A stretch of 64,000 bases of DNA from Scilla litardierei (GCA_030789695.1 CM061142.1:361236257-361300256); one strand, 5' to 3'. Positions 34,662 to 46,076 are shown, numbered from the stretch's first letter. Notes: a model not told the origin generated them from the sequence alone. Program-made: numbers and translations.

Positions 34662-36715
34662 GCTCCCGACATCTTCCTCGCCTTCAACAGACAACGCGCC
34701 ATGGACATGACGGATTGGTTCCACCTCTCGATGACGCCGTTCTGCTGCGGGGAGTACGGCGACGTCAGCTATCGGTGCACGCCGCGATCAGCACAGTAGT
34801 CCCCGAACTGCACAGAGGTGAACTCGTCACCTCGATCTGTGCGCAGCATGCGCAGCTTCCTCCCGGTCTCCACCTCGACAGCAGCTTGGTACTTTTTGAT
34901 CGCGGCCGCCGCCTCATCCTTGTATGTCAGCAAGGTGGCCCACATGTAGCGGGTTTTGTCGTCGACGAGGAGGAGGAAGTACCTCCTCCCTCTGTGCATT
35001 GCCGGCGTGATGGGCTGGCAAATATCACCGTGTACGAGGTCGATGCGACCCTCGGCACGATAATTCACCATCTGTGGGAAGGGTGCGCGCCTCTGCTTGC
35101 CGAAGAGACACGCGTCATAGAGTTGGTCCACGTGTTCGATGTGAGGAAGTCCGGGCACCATGCCATCGTGCGCGAGCTTGCGCAGCGTCTCAAAGTTCAG
35201 ATGGCCGAAACGCCCATGCCAAAGCCAAGCAGTATCCCATGTACTAGCTGACATGCACACCGGTTTCGTAACATTAAGAGAAATCACATACAGCCGGTTG
35301 CTAGTCCGCGTTACCTTGACGAGGAGATGATGTTGCCGATCTCGCACGCGCATGACGCTGCCTCTGATGAGCACCTCGCAGTCCACCTCATCGAACTGCC
35401 CAAGGGAGATGATGTTGCTACGGAGCTTGGGTATGTAGTAGACGTTGGTAAACATGCGGTGCCAACCACCATGCGCTGTGAAAAGCACAGTGCCGCGCCC
35501 CCTGATCTCCACCACTGAGCCATCGTCGAACCGGATCGACCCAGTCACGCCTGTGTCCAGCTCGGTGAACGCGGCGCGGTCGCCTGTCATGTGATTTGAC
35601 GCCCCAGTGTCTAGGTACCACACGACGTCCTTCACGTCATCCTCCTTGCCAAGTAGGACCTCGGCACGTTCTTCGTTGAGAGAAACAGAGCCGTCGCTGC
35701 CGCCGCGTTCTGACTCGGCATGCGTCGCGGTGAGCCACGCAACTTCAGCCATGAGGAGTGCGGGCTCATCATCCTCCACCTGCACGAGGTTGGCAGCCTC
35801 GTCGTGTTTCTTCTTCCTGCAATCATGCGCCCAGTGCCCCAGTTTATCATAGTACCGGCACTTGTCCTTCTTGACGTCGCGGCCGGCACCGAATGCCCTG
35901 TCGCCGCCGTCGCGCACGACCTCCTTGCCACACGCATCATGCGCCTTGCCACGACGCTTGTTTGGGATGAAGCCGCTACCACCACGGCTGGAGGAGTCGT
36001 CCTGTTTGCGCCGCCGCATGCGTGCGAGCCACTCCTCCTCCGACAGCAGGAGCTTGCCACTGCCATCCTCAGCCGCCTCCAGCTCGAACCGTTCCTCGGC
36101 CGCTTTGAAACGACCGGTCAGGTCCTCCATCGAGAGCGTGTTCAGGTCGAGCAGGCTCTCCACAAACATGACCAGCTGTGAGTACCGCTTGGGAATGACG
36201 CGTATGAACTTCTGCATGACTTGCTTCTCCTTGATCTCGTCACCGAGATCAGAGAGTTTGCTAACAATTTCGGTTAGATGCAAAGACAACTCATCGATCG
36301 ACTCACCAGGTTTATGCTTCAGCTCCTCGAACTCAGTCCTGAGCGTCTGAGCTTTGGCATCGCACACACGTTCAGACCCCATGCACAGGGTCTTGATTGT
36401 ATCCCACGCCTCCTTTGCCGTGGGCTTTACCGCCAGAGTTGCGATCATCTCCGATGGCACGGCGCGAAGGATGGCCTCCATCGCCTTGCGGTCGTTGCGG
36501 TAGCCGGTGTCGTCGGTGACGGCCTCTGCGCCCTCGACTACCCGTCACAGGCCTCTCGCCTGCAGGATGACCATCATCAAGAGGACCCAGTCGCTGTAGT
36601 TTGATCGTGTAAGGATGGGGTACGTCGTTGTCCCGCACGGCTCCTTCATCATCTGCGGTAGCGCAAGCTCGCACCCATGGCCGCTTGCCGCTTGATTGGT
36701 GGGGATCCGCTCCAT
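34662..36715 (-). pseudogene. Copia-A gag-protease-integrase N-terminus
   Basis: The ATG at 36715-36713 starts gag (MERIPTNQ); the frame runs to 34769 with one TGA near 36547, where a Trp is expected. Motifs: UBN2-type gag, a zinc-knuckle relic CRYYDKLGHWAHDC near 35840 in which the second Cys is Tyr, protease VWYLDTGASNHMTG, the integrase zinc-binding HGRFGH region, and the integrase core D, LRTDRGDEF. A TAG at 34769 interrupts just before the conserved SPQQNGVIER stretch, and Athila-1 cuts the gene about 100 bases later. Protease and early integrase look conserved in sequence. Confidence 0.88.
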
Positions 36716-36742
36716 CACGAGGTGCCGAAGAACTCGAACCGG

Positions 36743-36755
36743 GCTCTGATACCAC
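36743..36755 (-). other. Copia-A primer-binding site (initiator tRNA-Met)
   Basis: The minus strand reads TGGTATCAGAGCC, the standard plant Copia complement of the initiator tRNA-Met 3' end, two bases inside the 5' LTR. Confidence 0.9.
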
Positions 36756-36757
36756 TT

Positions 36758-37096
36758 GATAGCCCTGACACTCAACTCATGACAGCAATGAACAAAAGAA
36801 AGCACATCACTTGTCAAAAAAAGAAACATGCGGCTATTTTGATTGGCTGATTCAACTTGCTGCTTTTGATTTCTTTCTCATTGCTATTTAATGCGAAAAC
36901 ACAATAGAAAAAAAACCGAACGTGTCGCATCGTGCGCAACGTTCTCATCGTGAGAAACAAACCCCCCGGACTCGGTCATCCGCGAGACATGTTTGCCCCA
37001 CGCTCCTATTTGCATGGTCTGACATCGTGGCCTCGTTTTATTTGTGCCAAACTAACCAACGAAAAAGGAGGAGAAGAACAGCGAGATTATTTAACA
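36758..37096 (-). repeat. Copia-A 5' LTR
   Basis: Ends at the TTCTC duplication on the outside and two bases before the primer-binding site on the inside. Confidence 0.9.
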
Positions 37097-37148
37097 TTCT
37101 CGGTTGCGTTTGTCTCCACACGGTGAAGAGAAGCGACAACGTAAAAGC

Positions 37149-37945
37149 GTATGCATGCTTTGTAGATTATTTTCGTATATATTAGATTGTTAAAGTAGAG
37201 CAGACAGAATGTATGTCCATATTCATGTTCATTACCAAGAAAAGGGATGGATCAACTCTCGATCAAGAATTGACATACCAAGAAAAGTGATAATTCTTCG
37301 TCGAAACTAAATACATGAAACGGCAGAATCTGAGGCGATACTAGACTTTCTATTACAAGTATACCTCTCAACAAACAACCAAGCGACCGGGGGGTTTCAT
37401 TGCTTTTGGTTTTCCGCGACGATCACTCACTGATCTTTGCAGTGTGCCTCAAGCGCGTCTGAGGCTCGGCACACCCAGAAAGACGAGAAAAAAGATTAAT
37501 GTTGCTTCAGGGAAATCTAACAAATATGCATTATGTAATTAATTTTCTTCACCTTCTAGGCTTCAAAATGTCAGTAAAACAATTTCCCATCAGACCATTT
37601 CATAAACAAATTCCTAACTACTAGAACTTCGACCTCCTAACTGACATAAAACTGTGACCATACATGCTAGAAATAACAGAAATATTCAAGTGTTTATACT
37701 CTCAATTTAAAGTGCATGAAATTGTTTCATATAACAATATTCCATGTTCATTCTTAGACAAAAACAAACAGTTCGAATACCTAAACAGATTGACAACCAA
37801 CTCACAATCAGGAAAAATTGAACCTAATACAACTGCGAAGCACATAAGCCAAAAATACCCCCTCTCATACATAAGCTGACAACTATTATCAATTTTTGAA
37901 AGTTAAAAAACTGATATACAATCTGATGTACACTTTCCCAGTTCT
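37149..37945 (+). pseudogene. FRO-locus copies B (intron) and C (flank plus exon 2 start)
   Basis: 37149-37260 is the intron after FRO exon 2 B and resembles 19071-19190. 37293-37905 duplicates 18350-18970. 37905-37945 is a third FRO exon 2 start (GTACACTTTCCCAGTTCTAT) that breaks off at 37945 and joins an LTR relic at a TATAAG microhomology. Confidence 0.7.
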
Positions 37946-38087
37946 ATAAGTTGATTTTTGCTGAGGCGGTTTGGTAGAGAATTAATTGCCAAAATCTTAA
38001 AGAGAAAAAGATTTTCATCTCCAAAGTTTTTAAGCATTTAACTCTCATCTCTTGGCCAAACTTTTAAAAGTCTTTAATCTTCTCTTG
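37946..38087 (+). repeat. Copia LTR relic, left piece
   Basis: Matches 20040-20180 (AAGTTGATTTTTG, GGTAGAGAATTAATTGCCAAAATC). It is interrupted by Copia-D at the TCTTG target site and continues at 43829. The uninterrupted paralogue at 20173 shows CTTCTCTTGTGTCAATC. Confidence 0.75.
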
Positions 38088-38358
38088 TGAGGGAAAGAGA
38101 GAGAAATTTTGTTGGGGATTCCAGATATAGCTGAAAGCTGAAATGCTTTTTGACACCGAAGAAGAGAAACTCTCTCCTCTATTTATAGGGACACCGCCAT
38201 ATCTTCCATCCTACAATCGCCCCCGGATTTTCCTCAACTGATCCACGATTTCCTCTACGGCCATGTGAGCCTCAGTCTCTCGGTTGAGGATTATCCTCAA
38301 CCGAGTATCGGGTCGGTTACCAGTTGATTTGGCCATATCAGGCCATACCCAACTTACA
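38088..38358 (-). repeat. Copia-D 3' LTR
   Basis: Plus-strand limits TGAGGGAAAG...CAACTTACA. Includes CTCAACTGATCC and GGTTGAGGAT inverted blocks and a TATA-like ATAAATAG. Confidence 0.88.
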
Positions 38359-38603
38359 TCTCCCACTTGGCCTGAAAAGGCCAAGTGCATTCCGGTCATA
38401 CTCTCACTATCCGTGAGATATAACACATGATGTAATGTCAGATACTCCTACTATCCGTGAGATATGCACATTTTATTTACCGAGTACAATCTTTATTCAT
38501 GATTATCTCCTTTCAATTTTCATGAAAGTTTCATTGGCTTAGATATTTCTAAGTCCCATCAAACCAATATGTTTGATGAATATATCTGCTCGAATACTCT
38601 TCG

Positions 38604-39704
38604 TCAGGGATCTGCAATCATATCACTTGTTGGAATATAAGTCACATTGACTTCTTTCCTTTCCACCATATCATGTATGTAATGATATTGTATTTCAATA
38701 TGCCTTTCTTTGGAACCCTTTGCACCACTGTGGATCAAGCTGATTGCTGTTTGATTATCACAGTACATCTCAATTGGTCCATCCACCAAATTGAGATCCA
38801 AGTCCAATAGGAACCGTTCGATCCAGACCACATGAGTAGCCGCCATACTACAGACTATATACTCAGCATCTTGTATGTATCTCGCTACACAACCATGTAT
38901 CTTGCTACCTCAAGAAACAGCGGCACTACCAAAGATGAACACATGTCCTGCAGTTGACTTCCTGTCATCTTTGTCCCCTCCGAAATCTGCATCCGAGTAA
39001 CCAAGAATATCAAGCGAATCTGCTTGATAAACTAACTTATGTTGCACAGTAGCCTTATATATATTTCATAATTCTCTTAACAGCTTTCTAATGAGCTAGA
39101 CCAGGATTACTTTGATATCTACTAACCAGACTAACTGGGTACGCCAAGTCGGGTCTAGTACACAGCATCGCATACATCAAACTTTCAATAGCCTGAGCAT
39201 ATGGAATATTCAGCTGACTTTGTCCCTCGCCAGGACATTGTTCTTTTATTTAACGGCTTCCACATAACCAATGGTGTCGGGGCTGGATTGGAATTGTACA
39301 TTCCAAATCTCCTCAATATTGTATGCAACTACTTTTCTTGGTTTAAACTTAACATTCTAGACTTCCGATCTCTAAGGATCTGTATTCCAAGAACACAGGA
39401 AGCATAACCCATGTCCTTCATCTCAAATTCACTACAAAGTGCTGATTTACTTCTTTTCAACACTTCAATGTCATTTCCAGCGAGCAAAATATCATCCACA
39501 TACAGGGATAATATCGTAAAACTGCTCCCACTTTTCAAGACATACACACAGTTTTCCAATTTGTTTACTACGAAACCAAGTTGAATAATAGCGTTGTGAG
39601 ATTTGAGATACCACTGTCTAAATGATTGTTTTAAACCATACAAAGATTTCTTCAATTTATAAACTTTGTCTTCATGTCCATCAACCTGAAATCCCTCAGG
39701 TTGA

Positions 39705-39772
<68 letters not shown>

Positions 39773-41461
39773 TCCTTCAACTCTCCGTTGAGAAATGCAG
39801 TCTTGACCTCCATCTGGTAGAGTTCCAAGTCAAGATGCACAACAATCGCTAAGATTATCCTTATGGATGCAAACTTAGCCACCGGAGAATAATTCTCCTG
39901 ATAACCACTCCCTGCTTTATGAGTAAATCCCTTTGCAACTAACCGGACCATTAATGTATCAATGGACCCATCAACCCGATATTTCTTCTTTAACACCCAC
40001 TTGCATCCTATGAACTTCCTCTCTTCTTGTAAGTCACATGGCTCCCATACATTGTTTCTCTCAATTGAGTCAAGCTCCCTTTTCATGGCCTCAAGCTATT
40101 GATCTGACTCAGATGATTTCATTGCATCTGTATAATTCAAGGGATCGGCTTGCTCATCTATATCAATATCCACTGAGAAACAAGATGGTTCACATGAATA
40201 TAGATAATAATCATCCATCCATGCGGGTGTTGTTCTGGGTCTTTTTTTGCCACTAAGGGTTGCAGGCTGGACATGTTCAGCTGGTTGATTTGCCATAGGT
40301 ATATCCTCATTTACAGGTTCATCTTCCATAGTTGGATATGTACATCATCCAATATATCCAAGTCATCATTCGGAAGATCATCTACGTCCAGTAATGGTGA
40401 CATATATTCTTAGACTTGTTCCTTTTCTTCTAGATTCTCTAGAAAAGTAGCATCTCTACTTTTAATGACTCCTTTATTTTCATGGAAGAACTTGTATCCT
40501 TTAGATTTTTCAGAATATCCTATGAAGACACATATTACGGTTTTGAGATCCAGCTTATCTCTGACCTGATATGGAATGAGAACATGTGCTATGCAAGCCC
40601 ATTTTCTCAAATGACTTAAATTGGGTTTGCATCCATTCCATATCGCATACAATGTCGTCTCGACTGATTTTGTGAGAATTCTGTTCAGAACATAATTTGC
40701 AGTCAATATGGCTTCTCCCCAAAAATCCTTGGAGAGAACAGAATGTGATATCATACATCACATTGCATTCATTAATTCTATTCTTCCTTTCAGCCACACC
40801 ATTCTATTGTGGCGTATAAAGTATAGTAGTATGCTTCTTTATACCGTATTGAATACAATATTCCTCAAATTCCTTTGAGTTAAATTCCTCACCTCTATCA
40901 GTTCTTAACACCGTTATGTTCTTTCCAAGTTTTCTTTCAACTTCTGCCTTGTATCTTTTAAAACTTTCGAAGGATTCCGACTTTCTGCTTAAAAGATACA
41001 CGAAAGTATACTTAAATAATCATCTATAAAGGATATGAAATATTCCTTATTCCCACATGTCTTTATGCTCAAAGGCCCACAAATGTCAGAATGAACTAAT
41101 TCCAACAATTCATTTGCCCTTTGACATCCGAGAATGATTTCCTGGTCATCTTCATATTTAAACAATGTTCACAGGGTAATGTCCTTACACCTGTCAGTTA
41201 CGGTAATAAATACATTTTGATTAACTGGTCCATCTTATTGTTACCATAATGACCTAACCTCATATGCCAAAGATCATAATCAGACAAAAGACACAAGGAA
41301 TAATTTAAATCACCATCTTTATTTCCAATATCATATTTTACAACAGAAAGACAGAATAAATCATGACCGGGCACAAACTTGCCCATAGAAAACACCTTCT
41401 TGTCTTTCCCAATAGAGACCCTATTGTTATAAAATCTCACTTCAAGACCCTTCTTCAGCAA
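38604..41461 (-). pseudogene. Copia-D integrase, RT and RNase H
   Basis: The integrase zinc-binding part ends LWHMRLGHYG (about 41240). The core reads LRTDRGEEFNSKEFEEYC (41001-40804), then FWGEAILTANYVLNR (40754-40410). RT runs 40086-39329 with KWVLKKKY, VKTAFLNGEL and the catalytic YVDD (39491-39502). RNase H at 38846-38604 has YCDNQTAISL and RHIEIQYHYIHD. Stops separate the blocks, and an (AT)n tract at 39708-39768 disrupts RT. No complete pol frame remains. Confidence 0.87.
39708..39768. repeat. (AT)n microsatellite inside Copia-D RT
   Basis: About 30 AT repeats lie between the RT segments ending GELKEVY and starting MHQPEGF. It translates as alternating Tyr-Ile and leaves the downstream RT in another frame, so it expanded after the element died. 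Confidence 0.9.
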
Positions 41462-42537
41462 AGCCAGAACAGAGACCAGATTACGTCTTATGCCAGTGCA
41501 TAAAACACATATTTGAGGATCATGATGATGTCCCCAAGATCCAATCTATATGAACCCATACCTTCTACATCCCGATAGGTATTGTTCCCCATGTATATCC
41601 TTTGGTCTCCATTCTTCAGTTCTTGGAAGTCGACTATTTCTTCCTTCGTCTTTGCTATATGTCGGGTTGCACCCGAGTCGATCCACCAGCCTTCAACATC
41701 AGTTGTTGCAGCGTTACATTCAGTGACACCAATGAATTCCCTCTTTCCATATCCTCCTTGTTCTGGACATCTAGAGTTGCCCTTATTCCTGGCCTGAGGA
41801 CAGTTGGTCTTGAAGTGACCATACTTCCTACAGATGTAGCAAGATCCAGGAGATCCTTTCTTCCCGCGAGCTGATTACTGGCCGGATCCCTTGAAGGAGG
41901 GCTTCACAGGTCCAAGACGCTGGTTTCCTTGTACCTTCCTCCTAGTAAGAAGGTCTTGTTCCATTGCTAGCTGAGCTGGCAAGTCGGTTACACGCTTAAC
42001 GGCTTCATTTAGTCTAAGCGTAGTGGCAGCCATATCAAGCGACGGCTGTAGACTATTCAGAATAGTTGCCACCTAAAGCTTCTCATGAATTTCAGTTTCT
42101 GCGCTAGCTAGGTCCTTAGCCATGACAATCATTTTATTTACGTGTTCAGTGACATTGTCACCTTCCTGCATACTGCATGAATTATACCTATGCAGCAGGA
42201 GTTGTATGTTCACGTAAGATGTGATGTCATACTTCTCCTTAATAGTCTGCCACATGTCATTGACTGTACTACAATTTTCGAACACTTTTATTAGGCTATC
42301 GTCCATGAACATAAGTATGAGACTTCTAGCCTTCTTGTCATTAATTTTTCACTGATCTAACTCTCTTTTCTGAGCATCTGCAGGATTTTCAGGGAGAATA
42401 TGAGCAGTAGACTCAATGACACTATCTAAATTGTCATGGATAAGTCTGTATTTAATCTTCCGGTGCCACACGTCATATTTGAAACCGTTCAGGTGTTCAA
42501 TCTTTGCCAATTCAAAAGCAATCAATTTGCTTGCCAT
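41462..42537 (-). pseudogene. Copia-D gag and protease
   Basis: The ATG at 42537-42535 starts Gag (MASKLIAFELAKIEHLNG). Stops lie near 42349, 42073 and 41875. The knuckle CYICRKYGHFKTNC (41841-41800) has the intact C-X2-C-X4-H-X4-C pattern. The protease motif WWIDSGATRH follows (DSGAT at 41679-41665), then YRLDLGD. Gag and protease lie in one frame apart from the stops, as usual for Copia. Confidence 0.85.
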
Positions 42538-42603
42538 TTGTTTGTTACTGGTTTGAATAAAGTTCGATTCAGAAAGTGTCAATAAAATGTGGTGACAGAA
42601 CAA

Positions 42604-43556
42604 TAAAACAATATCTAATAACCTAGCCTAAATACCAAATTTTAATCTTAATGAGAGTGACAAATTTTAATTAGGTTAAAATGATATATATGCACACAAT
42701 ATAATATGATGTAACAAAAATCTCTACACCCTTTTTTAATGAATTGGTGAACCAAATTTTATATTAAGTTTATGTTGTAGGGAGGCTAACTATGAAAAAT
42801 AATAATGCAAATAAAATAAATTAATACAAGAACCTGTTGAAGAACTATTGACGGTTTACTGCGTGGAGAAAATTGTGGAATAGCACCGGAACGTGGATCA
42901 GACTTGATCTGTGCACTTAAGGATGCTTGTTATACGGCCGTTGCGCATGTCAGGAGGCAAAAATTGTGCGGTGAATTGCCTCGAAAAATGGAACATTGTG
43001 AGGAACGTGTCAAGCTCCAACTGCTCTGTGATTTGCGCCTGGGGAGGAATACCTCGGGGTGGGTACCGCGGCTGTACGCCGATCGTTTAGCGTGTTCTTG
43101 CTTGGGAAAAATGGGGACCACCGAAAGGGTTGCTTTGATAATGATTGTCAAAACAAGGGAGACTTGCTGTGAGGGTTGTGTAGAGTTTCGAACAAAAGGA
43201 TGAAGTGGGCCCACCTCAAAAAAATGTGGGAAGAAAAAAATTTGTTGATGAAGGCAAAAATTGCTTGGTGGGAGGAACATGACAAAAATTGATTGGAATT
43301 TGTGAAGGGAAAACTGGAAGTGAATGGGATGGGGGCTTTACAATCTCACCAACAGAATGGTTGGCAACAAAAATTGGATGGAAAATGTTGCATTTTGTCG
43401 TCTCAAGCTGCTGAATGACGCGGCCTTCGGTCGATGGCTCCGCAGATCAATTGAGGATCTGTACGCGTGAAAAAGATCTTCTACTGGCACCTTGAGAACA
43501 AAAAATTGACAGGTTGAGGGAAGCGTGAGAAAGAAGGCACGAGGATCGAGACAATT
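42604..43556 (-). other. Copia-D leader
   Basis: About 950 bases between the primer site and gag; AT-rich next to gag, mixed composition elsewhere. Short open frames on both strands match nothing I recognise. Confidence 0.6.
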
Positions 43557-43568
43557 CTCTTATACCAA

Positions 43569-43823
43569 TGAGAGAAAGAGAGAGCAATTTTATTGAGGAT
43601 TTCAGATATAGCTGAAAGCTGAAATGCTTTTTGACACCAAAGAAGAGAAACTCCCCCCTCTATTTATAGGGCCACCGCCAACCGCCCCCGGATTTTCCTC
43701 AACCGATCCACGATTTTCTCAACGGCCATGTGAGACTCAGTCTCTCAGTTGAGGAAAATCCTCAACCGAGTATCGGGTCGATTACCAGTTGATTTGGCCA
43801 TATCAGGTCATAACCAACTTATA
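43569..43823 (-). repeat. Copia-D 5' LTR
   Basis: Plus-strand limits TGAGAGAAAG...CAACTTATA, followed by the TCTTG duplication. Confidence 0.88.
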
Positions 43824-43828
43824 TCTTG

Positions 43829-44133
43829 TGCCAATCTTCTTGATATCTCTTAAGCTTTACTTATATTCTTTGAAGATAAAAATTCATCACTTATAGCATC
43901 ACTTCAACACAAGAGCTTCATTCAAGGCTGTGTGTAATTGTAAACACTTATACATTATTTTCTTACTTGGGTTGGTGAGTGTGAATCATTGTTGGATACA
44001 AGGTGTTTTGTTAAATCTCTCTTGTAGCTAGGGAGGAAAGAAAATTTTCTTATTGTATGTGAGGTGTAGTAACTATTTGTTCAAATAGAGAATTCAAAGC
44101 CCAACGGAGATTTAGGAACTGGATGTAGCCATG
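43829..44133 (+). repeat. Copia LTR relic, right piece
   Basis: Continues the match to 20185-20490 (CACTTCAACACAAGAGC, AACTATTTGTTCAAATAG, CCCAACGGAGATTTAGG) up to GGATGTAGC, where a CACTA-like end begins. Confidence 0.7.
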
Positions 44134-44565
44134 CACTAATAGAAAATAGCTTATCAGCCACAGAACATTCACCACAGACTAAATCAGTGGCAGGTGTTTG
44201 TATAATGATTTGGGTTGAATATTGCAAATTAAACACCTCATTTAGACCCATGTTTTGCATATATGATACTTATTTGGTCTTTAATACGAATGTATTTTGC
44301 ATACCCTTACTTATTAGGGCAAACTCCTATTTTATGCACAAAACAGCAATATACTGAGTATTTCTGCACTTTTTGTATTTTTCGTGCAAAGATCTCGATC
44401 TCACGATTTCAACAACTATTTATTTGTATTTTTTGAGATCTGTGCTAATTACTGTGAATTTTTAAATGCAGAATACCATTTAAATGGAGAAATACGTGGA
44501 AAATACGGCGAAAATACGTATTTGAGATGCCACATGGCGGAATACCATTTAAATGTATTTTTTTG
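44134..44565. mobile_element. Possible CACTA-type terminus, truncated
   Basis: CACTAATAGAAAATAGC begins where the LTR relic stops; CACTAnnAGAAAA is a common start of plant CACTA (En/Spm) inverted repeats, and subterminal CACAGA/CCACAGA repeats follow. The matching right end is not present before 44566. No coding sequence. Fragment only. Confidence 0.4.
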
Positions 44566-45206
44566 ACACTAACTCCCATTGACCGGGAGAGACGAATCCT
44601 CTCTTGGTCATTACTCTCCTCGTACGCTTCAAGTGACACCCAATCAAAGACCTTTCAACAGGCCTAGCCTCGAAGTTAGGTCAGTGATCTAAGTGACACT
44701 GTTCACGCACAGATTCGTAAATTGACCTTAAGTCAAAAGACCAACTTGCCTATCATCACTTAGAGTTATCATTGACAGATTGGTCAATGTAACCATATGA
44801 TAACTCTTGTGGATCGTTCAATGAACTCATTCTGTAATGAGCACCCGTGTCTCGTCTTCTACTTCGCCAAGTCGAACGATCAAGAGATCATCGCCACCGC
44901 TAAACGGTGAAGACTAAGACACAATGGTCTATCCGATATTTCGATATCCTTGTCTCAAAACATCTACGACCACGAACCCTTTTAGACTTATACTACAGAC
45001 GGTCACACATTTCTCCATGATCGAGATACTCATCTCGATACCTGTTTAACCTTGCATAAAGTCTCAGAAATTTACCTAAGTTAATATCTAATATTTTCTA
45101 CATTATAACTTAGATAAATTATTACCAAACAGCTTACTGTTATTTCGAATAAGACGTTTGTGCTATTCACACAGAGATAAATAGCCTCGAGGGCATCATA
45201 TTCCTG
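44566..45206 (-). repeat. Inverted LTR fragment related to the LARD-like element
   Basis: The reverse complement matches the first roughly 640 bases of the LTR at 53201 (GATGCCCTC, CTATTTATCTCTGTGTGAAT, GTTTGACCGTCTGTAG-like blocks, CGGTCAATGGGAGTTAGTGTC). A decayed partial copy of the same family in the opposite orientation. Confidence 0.8.
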
Positions 45207-46076
45207 AAGAAGGTATTACAGTCGCCTGACTATAAGACAGTCGACTGTATTATTGACATCAATTGCATGTATGCTTATCTGGAAAAAGAGTGCAACTCTC
45301 TGTTTTATTCCATCCCCTGCAGCAGTCACCTGCTGAAGGTTTTACAGGCGACTGTCCTGTTTCAGTCGAATGTATTGTCTTCGTCAGTCGACTGTCCTGG
45401 CTCAGATTATTGCCATTGGATATTTTCTAACCGTTGATCAGTCGACTGTCTTTTGACTATCAGTCGACTGTTGATGTCGTTTTTGCCTAGTTTCTAGCCG
45501 TTGCTGCTTTAGGCTGATGGCTGTTTTCTTGGGTTTTGAGGTTGATATAGGGTTCCTATATATATGGGTGTGCTGATATCTCTAGAACTTCTTGATGCAA
45601 TTGAATATCTCAAGAGATCTTTAAGCCACTCATAAACTCTCTCAATTCCCTCATGTGAGCTATCATTCCTCTCCATGCATTGAAGTCCAGCTCAAGGGAA
45701 TTCATCCAAATGCTTTCAAGCCAATCTCAACACTTGAAGATCCTCTTCCATGCCTTGAATTCATCTATGAGTAAGCATCTCAAGGCATAGGTAAGAGTAT
45801 TTATTTTACTTGGTGAATTTGCAACACTAATTCTCTTTGTGGGAATTAGTCTTTCTCTCTTTGTGGGAGTTTATCTCTTTGTGGGATTAGGATATTCTCT
45901 TTGTGGGAATAACTCTCTTTGTGGGAGTAACTCTCTTTGTGGGAGTTTAGTGTCCTAGTGTAGGGCTAACCCTAATTCTCTGAGTGGGAGTTAGTGATTC
46001 TCTTGGTGGGAGTCTTGACCCTCGTGTAGGGTTGGTTGGGTCCTTGTGTAGGGCATAAATCCTCTTGGTGTGGTAT
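45207..46076 (+). repeat. Sirevirus-like LTR relic with CAGTCGACTG palindromes
   Basis: 45213-45480 contains about six CAGTCGACTG or near variants, followed by a TATA box (CCTATATATATGGG near 45555). 45825-45950 is a short tandem array of CTCTTTGTGGGA (about six copies, 15-25 bases apart). It resembles a Sirevirus LTR. Athila-2 is inserted at 46077. Confidence 0.6.

Larger units (their letters stand above)
22468..37096 (-). mobile_element. Copia-A retrotransposon, inserted in a FRO exon
   Basis: Minus-strand Ty1/Copia element. LTRs of about 340 bp, in element orientation TGTTAAATAATC...GGGCTATCA. TSD TTCTC (22463-22467 and 37097-37101). The polypurine tract TTAGGGGGAGTT is next to the left LTR and a Met-tRNA primer site next to the right LTR. 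The internal polyprotein order gag-PR-INT-RT-RNase H is complete but has several stops and one large insertion (Athila-1, 25370-34661). An additional LTR copy is fused at the left end. Without Athila-1 the element is about 5.3 kb. Confidence 0.92.
22418..37148 (+). pseudogene. FRO pseudogene B exon 2, split by Copia-A
   Basis: The left part 22418-22467 starts right after acceptor TTTGCAG and reads MYMLIYTFPVLFVAVL. The right part 37102-37148 continues GCVCLHTVKRSDNVK and ends at donor GTATGC. Acceptor, donor, phase and reading frame match the intact FRO exon 2, apart from one residue fewer. The 14.6-kb Copia-A sits between them with a TTCTC duplication. No exon 3 follows on the right, where segment C begins. 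Confidence 0.82.
38088..43823 (-). mobile_element. Copia-D retrotransposon
   Basis: Minus-strand Ty1/Copia element with LTRs at 38088-38358 and 43569-43823 and TSD TCTTG (38083-38087 and 43824-43828). The polypurine tract AAGTGGGAGA borders the left LTR. A mutated Met-tRNA primer site (TGGTATAAGAG, minus strand, 43557-43567) borders the right LTR. Gag, protease, integrase, RT and RNase H are all recognisable, with several stops. One LTR carries about 20 extra bases, and one LTR end has mutated from CA to TA. Confidence 0.9.
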
